From: Actinomyces dentalis DSM 19115
Lineage (GTDB): Bacteria > Actinomycetota > Actinomycetes > Actinomycetales > Actinomycetaceae
Length of the DNA: 32,355 bases
Assembly (NCBI RefSeq): GCF_000429225.1
Contig: NZ_AUBL01000047.1
Location: 1 to 32,355 of the forward strand
Reading direction: 5' to 3'
Part shown: positions 22,612 to 30,275 of the stretch, in pieces
Numbering within the stretch: position 1 is the first letter of the stretch
How the letters are laid out: each line of letters begins with the position of its first letter
Notes under the pieces: model-generated
Told to the model about the DNA's origin: nothing
Seen by the model: the letters and a program-made list of their open reading frames with translations, nothing else
Databases searched by the model: none
Translations under genes and position numbers: made by a program

Positions 22612-24702
22612 GTGGCAATGGATCACGCCCGAGTGGCGAAGGACGTCATCGGCTACGTCGGTGGCTCGGACAACATCACGGCGGCGGCGCACTGCGCGAC
22701 CCGCCTGCGCCTGGTCCTGGCGGACCTGGACAAGGTCGACCAGAAGGCGCTCGACAAGGATCCCGATCTGAAGGGGACGTTCGTCGCCGGAGGCATGTTC
22801 CAGATCATCGTCGGCCCCGGCGACGTCGACATCGTCTTCGACGAGATGGTCAAGTCCGGGGTCAAGGAGGTCTCCAAGGACGAGGCCAAGCAGGAGGCCG
22901 CCAAGAGCGGCAACCTCTTCTCCCGCTTCATCAAGATGATCGCGGACATCTTCGTCCCCATCCTGCCCGCCCTCATCGCCGGCGGCCTCATGATGGCCCT
23001 GCACAACGTGCTCTCGGCCGAGGGCCTGTTCGGCGACCAGTCGCTCGTGCAGCGCTGGTCCTGGCTGGCCGACTACGACAGCCTCATCAACATGGTCTCG
23101 GCGGCGGCCTTCGCCTTCCTGCCCATCCTGGTGGGCTTCTCCGCCACCAAGCGCTTCGGCGGCAACGTCTACCTGGGCGGGGCCATGGGCGCCGCCATGG
23201 TCTCCACCTCCCTGCTGAGCGCCTACGACATGGCCAAGGAGACGGCCGCCAGCAACTTCTGGCTGTACCAGGGCATCGGCGACAAGTGCTCGCTTGACAA
23301 CAACGCCTGCATCGCCGACCTGATGGCCAAGGGCTCCATCCCGGCCGCCGACGCGTGGAACCTGTTCGGCCTGCACGTGGACAAGATCGGCTACCAGGCC
23401 ATGGTCATCCCCGTCATCTGCATGGCCTTCATGCTGGCCACCATCGAGAAGTGGCTCCACAAGCGGCTGTCGGGCACGGCCGACTTCCTGCTCACCCCGC
23501 TCATCACCATCCTGCTCACCGGCTTCCTCACCTTCGTCGTCGTCGGCCCGATCACCCGCGTGCTGTCGATCTGGATCACCGACGGCCTGAACTGGATGTA
23601 CACGACCCTGGGCGCAGTGGGCGGCCTGCTCTTCGGACTGGTCTACTCCCCGATCGTGGTCACCGGCCTGCACCAGTCCTTCCCCGCCGTCGAGATCCCG
23701 CTGCTCCAGGGCGCGGGCGACTTCATCTTCCCCATCGCCTCCGTGGCCAATGTCGCCCAGGGCGCCGTGGCCCTGGCGGTCTTCTTCAACACCCGCGACG
23801 CCAAGATGAAGGGCCTGGCCGGGGCCAGCGGCGCCTCCGCCGTCTTCGGCATCACCGAGCCCGCCATCTTCGGCGTCAACCTGCGCCTGCGCTGGCCCTT
23901 CTTCATCGGCATGGGCGCGGCGGCCATCAGCGCCGCTGGCGTGGCCCTGCTCAACGTGCGCGGCCAGGCCCTGGGCGCCGCCGGCTTCGTCGGCTTCGTG
24001 TCCATCCGCCCCGACGACATCGTCAAGTACCTCCTGCTGGAGGCGCTCAGCTTCGCCCTCGCCTTCGGTGCCGCCTTCGCCTACGCGCGCACCGCCAAGG
24101 GACGGGCCTCGCTGGCCGGGGACGAGGACGAGGCCGCCCTGGAGGCCGCCGCCACCGCCGAGCGCGCCGCGGCCGCCGCCCCGGCCGTCGAGGTGGAGAT
24201 CCCGGCCGAGGCCGCCCAGGACCTCACCGTCACCGCCCCCATCAAGGGCCGCGCCGTGCCGCTGAGCGAGGTCGAGGACCAGATCTTCTCCTCGGGCATG
24301 CTCGGTCCCGGCCTGGCCATCGACCCCGACTCCGGCCCCGTGGTCAGCCCCGTCGACGGCGAGGTCCTCGTCGCCTTCCCCACCGGCCACGCCTACGGCA
24401 TCCGCGCGGCCTCCGGCGTCGAGCTGCTCATCCACGTGGGCATGGACACCGTCAACCTCCAGGGCGAGCACTTCACCCCGCGCGTCAAGCAGCACGACAA
24501 GGTCCGCCGCGGCCAGACGCTCGTGGACGTGGACTGGAAGGCGGTCGCGGACGCCGGCTACAAGACGGTCACCCCCGTCGTCGTGTCCAACGCCACCGCC
24601 TTCGGCCCCGTGACCGACGAGCACACCGGCCCGGTCGAGCGCGGAGACGCCCTCTACGCCGTCGAGCCCGCACCCGCCGAGGAGGAGGCCGCCACCTCCT
24701 GA
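22612..24702 (+). CDS. scrA: Sucrose-type PTS enzyme IIBCA
   Basis: Counting from GTG 22612, the protein has 696 residues in B-C-A order. The IIB domain has the phosphorylated cysteine in AAAHCATRLRL at residue 28. The IIC domain spans about 100-480 with some ten membrane segments and GLHQSFPAVEIPLLQ and FGITEPAIFGVNLRLRWPF motifs typical of the sucrose and beta-glucoside group. After an Ala/Glu-rich linker the IIA domain (about 540-690) has LLIHVGMDTV with the active histidine at 608. It imports and phosphorylates its sugar. Sucrose is inferred from the neighbouring GH32 gene; trehalose or a beta-glucoside is possible. GTG 22612 is favoured because AGGA lies eight bases upstream; ATG 22618 is the alternative. 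Confidence 0.9.
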   Translation: MAMDHARVAKDVIGYVGGSDNITAAAHCATRLRLVLADLDKVDQKALDKDPDLKGTFVAGGMFQIIVGPGDVDIVFDEMVKSGVKEVSKDEAKQEAAKSGNLFSRFIKMIADIFVPILPALIAGGLMMALHNVLSAEGLFGDQSLVQRWSWLADYDSLINMVSAAAFAFLPILVGFSATKRFGGNVYLGGAMGAAMVSTSLLSAYDMAKETAASNFWLYQGIGDKCSLDNNACIADLMAKGSIPAADAWNLFGLHVDKIGYQAMVIPVICMAFMLATIEKWLHKRLSGTADFLLTPLITILLTGFLTFVVVGPITRVLSIWITDGLNWMYTTLGAVGGLLFGLVYSPIVVTGLHQSFPAVEIPLLQGAGDFIFPIASVANVAQGAVALAVFFNTRDAKMKGLAGASGASAVFGITEPAIFGVNLRLRWPFFIGMGAAAISAAGVALLNVRGQALGAAGFVGFVSIRPDDIVKYLLLEALSFALAFGAAFAYARTAKGRASLAGDEDEAALEAAATAERAAAAAPAVEVEIPAEAAQDLTVTAPIKGRAVPLSEVEDQIFSSGMLGPGLAIDPDSGPVVSPVDGEVLVAFPTGHAYGIRAASGVELLIHVGMDTVNLQGEHFTPRVKQHDKVRRGQTLVDVDWKAVADAGYKTVTPVVVSNATAFGPVTDEHTGPVERGDALYAVEPAPAEEEAATS

Positions 24703-24717
24703 CGCACCCCGGGGCCC

Positions 24718-24757
24718 CGCCGGCCCGCACCCGCCTCACCGCGGGCGCGGGCCGGCG
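24718..24757. terminator. Bidirectional terminator hairpin between scrA and scrR
   Basis: The arms 24718-24734 and 24741-24757 pair over 17 bases with a single mismatch around a six-base loop. The structure lies between two convergent stop codons. Confidence 0.7.
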
Positions 24758-24790
24758 CGCCGTCGGGACCGCCGACGACGCGACAGGCCA

Positions 24791-25798
24791 TCAGGTGGTG
24801 CGGCCCACCACCAGCTCGCCCGGCAGCTCGACGAGCCGCTCCAGCGCGGCGCGCGGATCCTCCCCGGCGGCCGCGGCCTCGATCTGGGCCACCAGCGAGG
24901 CCACCGCCTCCCGGGCGATAGCGGCGATGGGCTGACGGACCGTCGTCAGCCCCGGCAGGGCCCGGCGCACGGCCAGCGTCCCGTCGAAGCCGACCACCTT
25001 GAAGTCCTCGGGCACCCGCAGGCCCCGCCCGCGCGCCCACTCCAGGACCTCGGCGGCGCTGAGGTCGTCGGTGGCGAACACGGCGTCGACCCGGTCCGCC
25101 ACCGGGTCCAGGCGATCGGCGACGGCCGCGGCCCGCAGCGGCGCGGGAGTGTGGAAGTCGACCGTCAGGACCACCGGCTCCACGCCCGCGCGCCCCACCG
25201 CGCCGCGGTAGCCCGCCTCGCGGCGGTTGTGGGCCCCGGCGCGGGAGGTCAGCAGGGCGGGGCGGCGGGCCCCGCGCTCCAGGAGGTGGCCGGTCGCCGC
25301 CCTCCCGCCCTCCTCATTGGCGCAGCGGACGTTCGGGATGGCGGGGGACAGGTCCCTGTCCACCGCCACCAGCGGCATGCGGATGGCGCCGTACTCGGAC
25401 AGGTCCTCATTGTGGGCCCCCGAGACGATCCCGTCGACCCGGTGGGAGACCAGCAGGTCGAGGTACTCGCGCTCGCGGTCGGCCCGCCCCATCGAGTTGC
25501 ACACGAGGATCCGGTAGTCGTGGACGGCCAGGGCGTCCTCCAGCTCGGCGGCGAGCTCGCCGAAGAAGGGCAGGGCCACGGTGGGCACGATGACGCCGAT
25601 GGTCCGGGTGGACTTGCCGTGCAGGGCGCGGGCGAGCTGGTTGGGCCGGTACCCCAGCTCCTTGATCGCCGCGGCCACCCGGTCCTTCGTGGCCTGGCTG
25701 AGGTAGCCGCGGTTGTTGAGCACGCGCGAGACCGTGGTCAGGGACACGCCGGCGGCCCGGGCGACGTCGGCGAGCGTCGGCTCGTGGGGCTGCGGCAC
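24791..25798 (-). CDS. scrR: LacI-family repressor of the sucrose genes
   Basis: The 335-residue protein begins with a LacI DNA-binding domain: TLADVARAAGVSLTTVSRVLNNRGYLSQATKDRVAAAIKELGYRPNQLARAL at about 8-60. A periplasmic-binding-protein-like effector domain follows (IGVIVPTVALPFFGELAAELEDAL, then VDAVFATDDLSAAEVLEWA and VVGFDGT). GTG 25798 has GAGGAGG five bases upstream. It is convergent with the PTS gene, and the CG-centred dyad at 22498-22513 is its probable target. The inducer is likely sucrose, its phosphate or fructose; this is inferred from context. The symbol is given from context, not from a diagnostic residue. Confidence 0.85.
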   Translation of the reverse strand: MPQPHEPTLADVARAAGVSLTTVSRVLNNRGYLSQATKDRVAAAIKELGYRPNQLARALHGKSTRTIGVIVPTVALPFFGELAAELEDALAVHDYRILVCNSMGRADREREYLDLLVSHRVDGIVSGAHNEDLSEYGAIRMPLVAVDRDLSPAIPNVRCANEEGGRAATGHLLERGARRPALLTSRAGAHNRREAGYRGAVGRAGVEPVVLTVDFHTPAPLRAAAVADRLDPVADRVDAVFATDDLSAAEVLEWARGRGLRVPEDFKVVGFDGTLAVRRALPGLTTVRQPIAAIAREAVASLVAQIEAAAAGEDPRAALERLVELPGELVVGRTT

Positions 25799-25875
25799 GA
25801 AGACCTCCTCGGACGCGGGGGCTGAATCGGACCAACTCTATCCCGGCGGCGAGGTCCCCCGGGGCCGCCCGCTCA

Positions 25876-26526
25876 TCATCGGACCGGCGCGCCGCCCCGG
25901 CCGCACAGCGACGGGGCCAGGCGCCGGTAGACGCCGATCATGGCGCGGGCGATGGCGGCGTGCCCGGCGTCGTCGGGGTGGATGCCGTCCGCGGCGAGCT
26001 TGGCGGCGTCGCCGGCCACGGCCCTGGTGGCGGCGTCGGAGGAGCTCAGGCCCAGTTCGGTGGCCCGCTCGTGGATCAGGCGCCGCACGACGGCGAAGCG
26101 GGGGCCGACGTCGAGCGCCGGGAAGTAGGGGGCGACGACGACGGGCACGCCCCGCAGCCTGCGCGCGAGGAACTCCAGGTCGTGGCCGACGGCCCGCCTG
26201 ACCAGGTCGAGGTGGGAGGGCAGGGCGGCGGCGTCGCTCAGGCCCAGGCACACGGTGAGCACGTCGGGCTCGGCGCGCACCGCCGTCTCCAGCCAGGTCG
26301 AGTCCCGGCACGAGGGGGAGCGCCCGCCCCCGGGCAGGTGCCCACCGCGCCGGACGAAGAACCCCATGCCGTCGGCGGCGAGGTTCACCTCGCGCCAGCG
26401 CAGGTGCTCGCACACCAGGGAGGTCCAGCGGTTGCGCGGGTGGCTGATCGACCGCCAGCCCGTCGTGACGGAGTCGCCCAGGAAGACGGCGGTGGGGAAG
26501 ACGGGGCGGCGCGGCGTGGTGGGCAC
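25876..26526 (-). CDS. SGNH/GDSL-type hydrolase
   Basis: The 216-residue protein has GDSVTTGW at 17-24 with nucleophile Ser19, and DGIHPDDAGHAAIA near 178-191 with the catalytic Asp and His. The glycine block is seen in NLAADGMGF. The usual GxND block appears as GLSDAA, with Ser in place of Asn, so oxyanion-hole geometry may differ. No signal peptide is present. Such enzymes are esterases, lipases or deacetylases; the substrate is unknown. GTG 26526 lacks a ribosome site but has TAGGGT exactly six bases upstream, fitting leaderless expression. Confidence 0.83.
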   Translation of the reverse strand: MPTTPRRPVFPTAVFLGDSVTTGWRSISHPRNRWTSLVCEHLRWREVNLAADGMGFFVRRGGHLPGGGRSPSCRDSTWLETAVRAEPDVLTVCLGLSDAAALPSHLDLVRRAVGHDLEFLARRLRGVPVVVAPYFPALDVGPRFAVVRRLIHERATELGLSSSDAATRAVAGDAAKLAADGIHPDDAGHAAIARAMIGVYRRLAPSLCGRGGAPVR

Positions 26527-26532
26527 GTGCCG

Positions 26533-26538
26533 ACCCTA
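26533..26538 (-). promoter_or_regulatory. Leaderless -10 box TAGGGT of the SGNH gene
   Basis: On the minus strand TAGGGT is followed by CGGCAC and then the GTG at 26526. The six-base spacing is the same as for scrB and the bifunctional nuclease gene. Confidence 0.5.
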
Positions 26539-26613
26539 GCCGAGCCGGTGCGCCCAGCCGATTCACAGGCTTCGCAGGGCGGGGGTTGAGGGCGGGATTA
26601 TAACGTCCACATC

Positions 26614-26946
26614 ATGGATGCGCCCGAGATGAACAGAACCCTCTACATCGACGAGTCGGGCAACCCCGTGTCCGGGCCGGAGGCGCACGCGGACCGGGAG
26701 GCCGGGGCGCCGGCCGCCTCGCCGGCGGCGCTGCTCGGCCCGCTGTGGTGCACCGGGGTCCTCGTCGGCGTCGTGCTCAGCGCCCTGGGGCTGCTCATGC
26801 TGCTGGCCAAGGGACTGGCGGCCGTGGTGCTCTGGCCGCTGGGCACGCTCACCGCCATTCTGGGCGTCACCCTGGTGTGGGCGGCGGTCAGCGCCCAGCG
26901 CGCGACGCGGCGCCTGACGCGGCAGATGAGCCTGCAGGGCCCCTGA
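26614..26946 (+). CDS. Small membrane protein of unknown function
   Basis: The 110-residue protein has a polar N-terminus of about 40 residues, two hydrophobic segments at about 44-65 and 68-92, and a basic C-terminus (QRATRRLTRQMS). I do not recognise a family. TATAAC at 26599-26604 lies nine bases before the ATG, which points to a short or absent leader; an in-frame ATG also occurs at 26629. It is divergent from the SGNH gene and convergent with the ABC genes. GC-biased third positions support coding. Confidence 0.65.
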   Translation: MDAPEMNRTLYIDESGNPVSGPEAHADREAGAPAASPAALLGPLWCTGVLVGVVLSALGLLMLLAKGLAAVVLWPLGTLTAILGVTLVWAAVSAQRATRRLTRQMSLQGP

Positions 26947-26977
26947 GCGGCGGGACGTCCGCCCCGGGCGCGCGCCC

Positions 26978-27667
26978 TCACCTGGGCGCCAGGACGCCGT
27001 CGTGCATGACCAGCACCCGGTCGCACACCGGCAGGAGGCGCTCGTCGTGGGTGACCATGACGGCGGCCTTGCCCAGCTCGTGGGTCTGGTCGGCCAGCAG
27101 GCGGGCCACGTCCCGGGCCCGACGGGTGTCCAGGGCGGCGGTGGGCTCGTCGGCCAGGACGATGTCGGGGTCGTGGTAGAGGGCCACGGCGATGGCGGCG
27201 CGCTGGCGCTCCCCGCCCGACAGGTCCGCGGGGTAGGCGCGGGCCCGCCGGGAGATGCCCAGGTCCTCCAGGAGGCGGTCGCGCCGGCGGGGGTCGGCCC
27301 GGGTGCGGGCCGCGGCGTCGTGCAGGGCGAACTGGTCGTTGAGCCTGAGGAAGGGGACCAGCCCCGAGGCCTGGAGGACGAAGCCGATGCGGCGCAGGCG
27401 CAGGTCGGCCCGGCGCCGCTCGGGCAGCGCGGAGAAGGGCTCGCCCGAGATGGTCACGGTCCCGGTCGAGGGGCTGCGCAGGCCGCCCATGATGGTCAGG
27501 AGCGTGGACTTGCCCGAGCCGGAGGGGCCCAGGATCCCCACCAGCTCGCCGCGGCGGAGCTCGAGGTCGGTGCTGCGCAGCGCGTGGACGGTCTCGCCGC
27601 CCTGCCGGTAGTCCCTGGACACGCGCTCCAGTCTCATCGCCGGGGGGCCGGCCTTCCCGGCGCTCAC
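26978..27667 (-). CDS. ABC transporter ATP-binding protein (MacB/LolD/HrtA type)
   Basis: Counting from GTG 27667, the protein has 229 residues. GPSGSGKST at 47-55 is the Walker A motif, LSGGERQR near 150 the signature, DIVLADEPTAALD near 168-180 the Walker B, and VMVTHDERL near 200 the switch histidine. Q-loop and spacing fit the MacB-like exporters that work with FtsX-type permeases. The GTG overlaps the permease stop (GTGA) and has GGAGG seven bases upstream; ATG 27637 is a shorter alternative. Confidence 0.9.
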   Translation of the reverse strand: MSAGKAGPPAMRLERVSRDYRQGGETVHALRSTDLELRRGELVGILGPSGSGKSTLLTIMGGLRSPSTGTVTISGEPFSALPERRRADLRLRRIGFVLQASGLVPFLRLNDQFALHDAAARTRADPRRRDRLLEDLGISRRARAYPADLSGGERQRAAIAVALYHDPDIVLADEPTAALDTRRARDVARLLADQTHELGKAAVMVTHDERLLPVCDRVLVMHDGVLAPR

Positions 27668-28773
27668 GAGACGGCCTCCACCGGGTCGATGCGGGCGACC
27701 GCCCGCACGGAGATGAGGCCGCCCGCCACCGACACGGCGACGAAGGCGATCGCGATGAGGGCGTAGAGGGGGCCGGAGGAGCGGAACGGGACGGTGCCGG
27801 GCAGGAGCAGGGAGGTGCCCAGGGCCAGGAGCGAGCCGATCGCGATGCCGGCGCCCGACAGCACCAGGGTCTGCGCGCAGCCGGAACCGGCGAGGTAGCC
27901 GGTCGGCACGCCGCGCGCCTTGAGGATCCCGATCACCGGCCGCTTCTGCAGGGTCAGGACGTAGATGAAGATCCCCAGGACCGTGGAGGCGATGAGGACC
28001 AGGGAGCCGATCATGAGGCTGAAGGTGAGGATCTGCGCCGAGTAGCCGGGCAGGGAGCGGATGATCTGCTCGCTGGTGAAGATGCTCAGCCCGGCGTCGC
28101 GGGCCCGCTCGAGCGCGTCGGCGTCGGCGCTCAGATCCGCCCCGTAGACGACGGCCGAGGCCGCGGGCGGCGGGGCGGCGGGGGCGTGACAGCGCAGCGC
28201 GTCGGCGTCCAGGGTCACCACGGGGGCCGCCTGGAAGGTGGTGTCGCGGGTGAAGCCCACGATCGTCCAGTCGTGGTCGGAGCCGAGCAGGCGGATGGTG
28301 TCGCCGGCGTCCAGCCCCTCGGCCCTCAGGGACTCGTCCGCGAGGACCTCGCGGTCGGGGTCCGAGATGGCCCGCCCGCCGGTCACGGCGGGGACGAGCC
28401 CGCCGTCCGGGTCGACGCCGAAGACGAAGACGTCGTCGCGCAGGACGCCGTCGCCGTCGTCCGCCGTCGCGGCCTGGGCCACGGCGGGGGCGCTGATCAG
28501 GGTCGCGGCGGTGGTGCCGCGGCTGCCGGCCAGCTCCCGGGCGGCGTCGACCTGCTCGTCGCTCAGGCGCGAGGCGGGGATGCTCTCGTTGGAGGCGTCG
28601 GTGACGACGATGCTCCCCGCGTTCCACCCGTCGATCCCGGCGCGGTAGAGGTGTGCCAGGCCCATGGCCAGCGAGGCCAGGAAGAAGGCGAGGTAGGCGA
28701 CCAGTGCGACGACCGAGACGATGAGCGCGAACCTGAGCGGTTCGTGGCGGATCTCGCGCAGCGCGAGGAACAT
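27664..28773 (-). CDS. FtsX/MacB-type ABC transporter permease (HrtB-like)
   Basis: The 369-residue protein has one membrane segment at about 14-40, a large extracytoplasmic domain of about 200 residues, then three segments at about 255-280, 300-325 and 335-360. This is the four-helix FtsX layout. KRPVIGILKARGVPTGYL is the cytosolic coupling loop, and the end IDPVEAVS is typical of FtsX-like permeases. Length and single-copy layout resemble HrtB, the haem exporter permease; other substrates such as peptides or lipids are possible. The ATG is preceded by AGGGAG. A perfect 22-base palindrome and a TAGCCT box lie upstream. It is coupled to the ATPase gene. Confidence 0.85.
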   Translation of the reverse strand: MFLALREIRHEPLRFALIVSVVALVAYLAFFLASLAMGLAHLYRAGIDGWNAGSIVVTDASNESIPASRLSDEQVDAARELAGSRGTTAATLISAPAVAQAATADDGDGVLRDDVFVFGVDPDGGLVPAVTGGRAISDPDREVLADESLRAEGLDAGDTIRLLGSDHDWTIVGFTRDTTFQAAPVVTLDADALRCHAPAAPPPAASAVVYGADLSADADALERARDAGLSIFTSEQIIRSLPGYSAQILTFSLMIGSLVLIASTVLGIFIYVLTLQKRPVIGILKARGVPTGYLAGSGCAQTLVLSGAGIAIGSLLALGTSLLLPGTVPFRSSGPLYALIAIAFVAVSVAGGLISVRAVARIDPVEAVS

Positions 28774-28794
28774 CGGGCTCCCTGAGGTGTGGGC

Positions 28795-28816
28795 GGGCGC
28801 GCCGGCCGGCGCGCCC
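28795..28816. promoter_or_regulatory. Perfect 22-base palindrome upstream of the ABC operon
   Basis: Each 11-base half, GGGCGCGCCGG, is followed directly by its exact reverse complement. The element lies 22 bases upstream of the permease start and downstream of the TAGCCT box, so a bound repressor would block transcription. GC-only palindromes are less surprising in this genome than mixed ones. Confidence 0.4.
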
Positions 28817-28821
28817 GTGCC

Positions 28822-28827
28822 AGGCTA
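28822..28827 (-). promoter_or_regulatory. Candidate -10 box TAGCCT of the ABC operon
   Basis: On the minus strand TAGCCT fits TANNNT and lies 49 bases upstream of the permease ATG, just beyond the palindrome. No good -35 is seen. Confidence 0.35.
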
Positions 28828-29082
28828 CACGGACCGGATCGCCCGGCGCCGGACCCCGCGGGAGAGATGCGTCGCGCTTCCCTGAAATGTCATAATGCCC
28901 CTTATCGGATGCATGTGTGTGCGGAGCGGGTGACGCGCTCGGAGGCCATCCGACGGGCGCCGGTGCAGCTCGCGGCGCGAGCACGAAGCCCGTGGGCGCG
29001 GGTCGGCCTCGCGCCCGCCGTCGGCCAGGACCCTGACCGCATGAAGCCCACCACGCCCGCGGCGGCGTCTCCCGATCCGGGC

Positions 29083-29640
29083 TCAGGCCGGGCGCATGAC
29101 CAGGCGCGCGACGATGGGCAGCGGGTCGTCCGCGAGCCTGCCGTAGACCAGGACGTCCTCGCGCCCGCCGTCCGGGTCGAGGAGCCTGTCGCGCAGCGTG
29201 CCCTCCTGGAGGAACCCGGCGGCCCGCGCGACGTTGCCGGCGTGGCGGTCGCCCGCCACGTGCTCCAGGTCCAGGCGGTCCAGGTCGAGGCCGTCCTCGC
29301 TCAGGGCCCAGTCGGCGATCGTGGCCACGGCGCGGCGGGTGAGTCCGCGACCGCGGTCGGGCTCGCCCATCCAGTACGTCACGGCGCCCGAGCGGTTGGA
29401 CTCGTCGACGTCGATGGCGACCAGGCCGATGAGCGCGCCGTCGTCCCCCGCGATCGCCCAGCCCCGATGCTCCGAACCATTGGAGAGCAGATTGACATAA
29501 GCATTCGCCGCCTCGAGATCCCTCACCTCGCCCTGGCGGTCCATGCCCGGCGAGGTCTCGAAGACGCGCAGCACCGCCGCGGCGTCGTCGGCCCTCAGCG
29601 GGCGCAGGTGGTGGGATTCGGGTGCTGCCTTGCGTGCCAT
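29083..29640 (-). CDS. GNAT-family N-acetyltransferase (RimJ/RimL type)
   Basis: The 185-residue protein has the GNAT fold. LRPLRADDAAAVLRVFE opens the domain near residue 12. LIGLVAIDVDESNRSGAVTYWM forms the central strands. EPDRGRGLTRRAVATIADWAL near 110-130 holds the acetyl-CoA pyrophosphate loop. LEHVAGDRHAGNVARAAGFLQEGTLRD contains the typical N..A...GF motif. It acetylates an amino group of a protein or small molecule; the target is unknown. No strong ribosome site precedes the ATG at 29640. Confidence 0.88.
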   Translation of the reverse strand: MARKAAPESHHLRPLRADDAAAVLRVFETSPGMDRQGEVRDLEAANAYVNLLSNGSEHRGWAIAGDDGALIGLVAIDVDESNRSGAVTYWMGEPDRGRGLTRRAVATIADWALSEDGLDLDRLDLEHVAGDRHAGNVARAAGFLQEGTLRDRLLDPDGGREDVLVYGRLADDPLPIVARLVMRPA

Positions 29641-29790
29641 GAGGGCGATTCAACCATCCTCCGCCCCGCTCGCGCACGCCGTCGGAGTGGGCGGTACCGG
29701 ACGGGTTGCGTTGGGGAGTCGGATCGGTGCGGCGGTGCGCAGGTGGGTCGGATGCGGCTCCGGACGGGCTGGGCGGCGGGCGAGGGCACC

Positions 29791-30072
29791 ATGACCCTGG
29801 GCCAGATCGCCAGCCTGCACTTCCAGTACTCGGCGCACAGGGCTGTCCTCCTGGCTGGCATGGCCGTCCACGAACAGCTGGAAGAGCGTGGAAAATTCAC
29901 CTGCGCGACCTGGACCCGGCACTCATGGGCCATCTCCTGCGACCACGCCGACGATCTTCGCTATAGGAGGTCCCGCGCATCGTCGTGTCCGCCTGCGCTG
30001 ACTTCAAGGACCAGCAGTGTTCTCAAAAACACTCCTCAAGAAGTAGCGCGACAGGCCCGTCATGGTGGATGA
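29791..30072 (+). CDS. Possible short or truncated gene at the island edge
   Basis: An ATG at 29791 opens a 93-codon frame. Its first 60 codons have strongly GC-biased third positions and a protein-like sequence (MTLGQIASLHFQYSAHRAVL, then HEQLEERGKFTCATW). After about residue 60 the codon use becomes random and the frame ends at 30072. This fits a core gene whose 3' part was replaced when the AT-rich DNA arrived, or a chance frame. I do not recognise the family, and the ribosome site is weak. Confidence 0.3.
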   Translation: MTLGQIASLHFQYSAHRAVLLAGMAVHEQLEERGKFTCATWTRHSWAISCDHADDLRYRRSRASSCPPALTSRTSSVLKNTPQEVARQARHGG

Positions 30073-30203
30073 TGGCCTGGCAACGTAACCATCTATGACC
30101 ACAATGAGAGCTAGCGCCACTCATCGACAGTTGGGATGGGTCTCGCTGCACTCTTGCCAACACATCGACACGCAACCAATTACAGTCTATTAGATAGGAA
30201 TAC

Positions 30204-30248
30204 CACATGAACATGTGCTTGCGAACTTGAGGAAAAGAGTTTCATAAC
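30204..30248 (+). promoter_or_regulatory. Promoter and adjacent dyad of the island gene
   Basis: TTGCGA (30219-30224) and CATAAC (30243-30248) are spaced by 18 bases. Immediately upstream, CACATG and CATGTG (30204-30217) form an inverted repeat with a two-base spacer. A regulator bound there would touch the -35 region. Confidence 0.42.
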
Positions 30249-30275
30249 AGTTGCTTCAGTTCATCGGAGATAATT

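Larger units (their letters stand above)
28774..29082. other. Intergenic region between the GNAT gene and the ABC operon
   Basis: No gene is seen in these 309 bases. Near the ABC operon are a 22-base palindrome and a -10-like box. Around 28880-28920 is an AT-richer patch with CATAATG. The rest is plain GC-rich DNA without recognisable RNA genes. Confidence 0.4.
29641..30275. other. Compositional boundary between core genome and AT-rich island
   Basis: The first 350 bases keep the GC-rich core composition. From about 30,000 the sequence becomes AT-rich. A possible short gene (29791-30072) spans the change. A six-base-pair hairpin, AGTGTT (30016-30021) with AACACT (30028-30033), lies near the junction. 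The last 80 bases hold the promoter region of the island gene. Confidence 0.5.

Noticed and set aside
26978..29677. 899-codon minus-strand frame ending in the ABC ATPase
   Set aside because: Only its last 229 codons are the real ATPase, starting at GTG 27667. The upstream part overlaps the permease and GNAT genes out of frame and has low-complexity composition.
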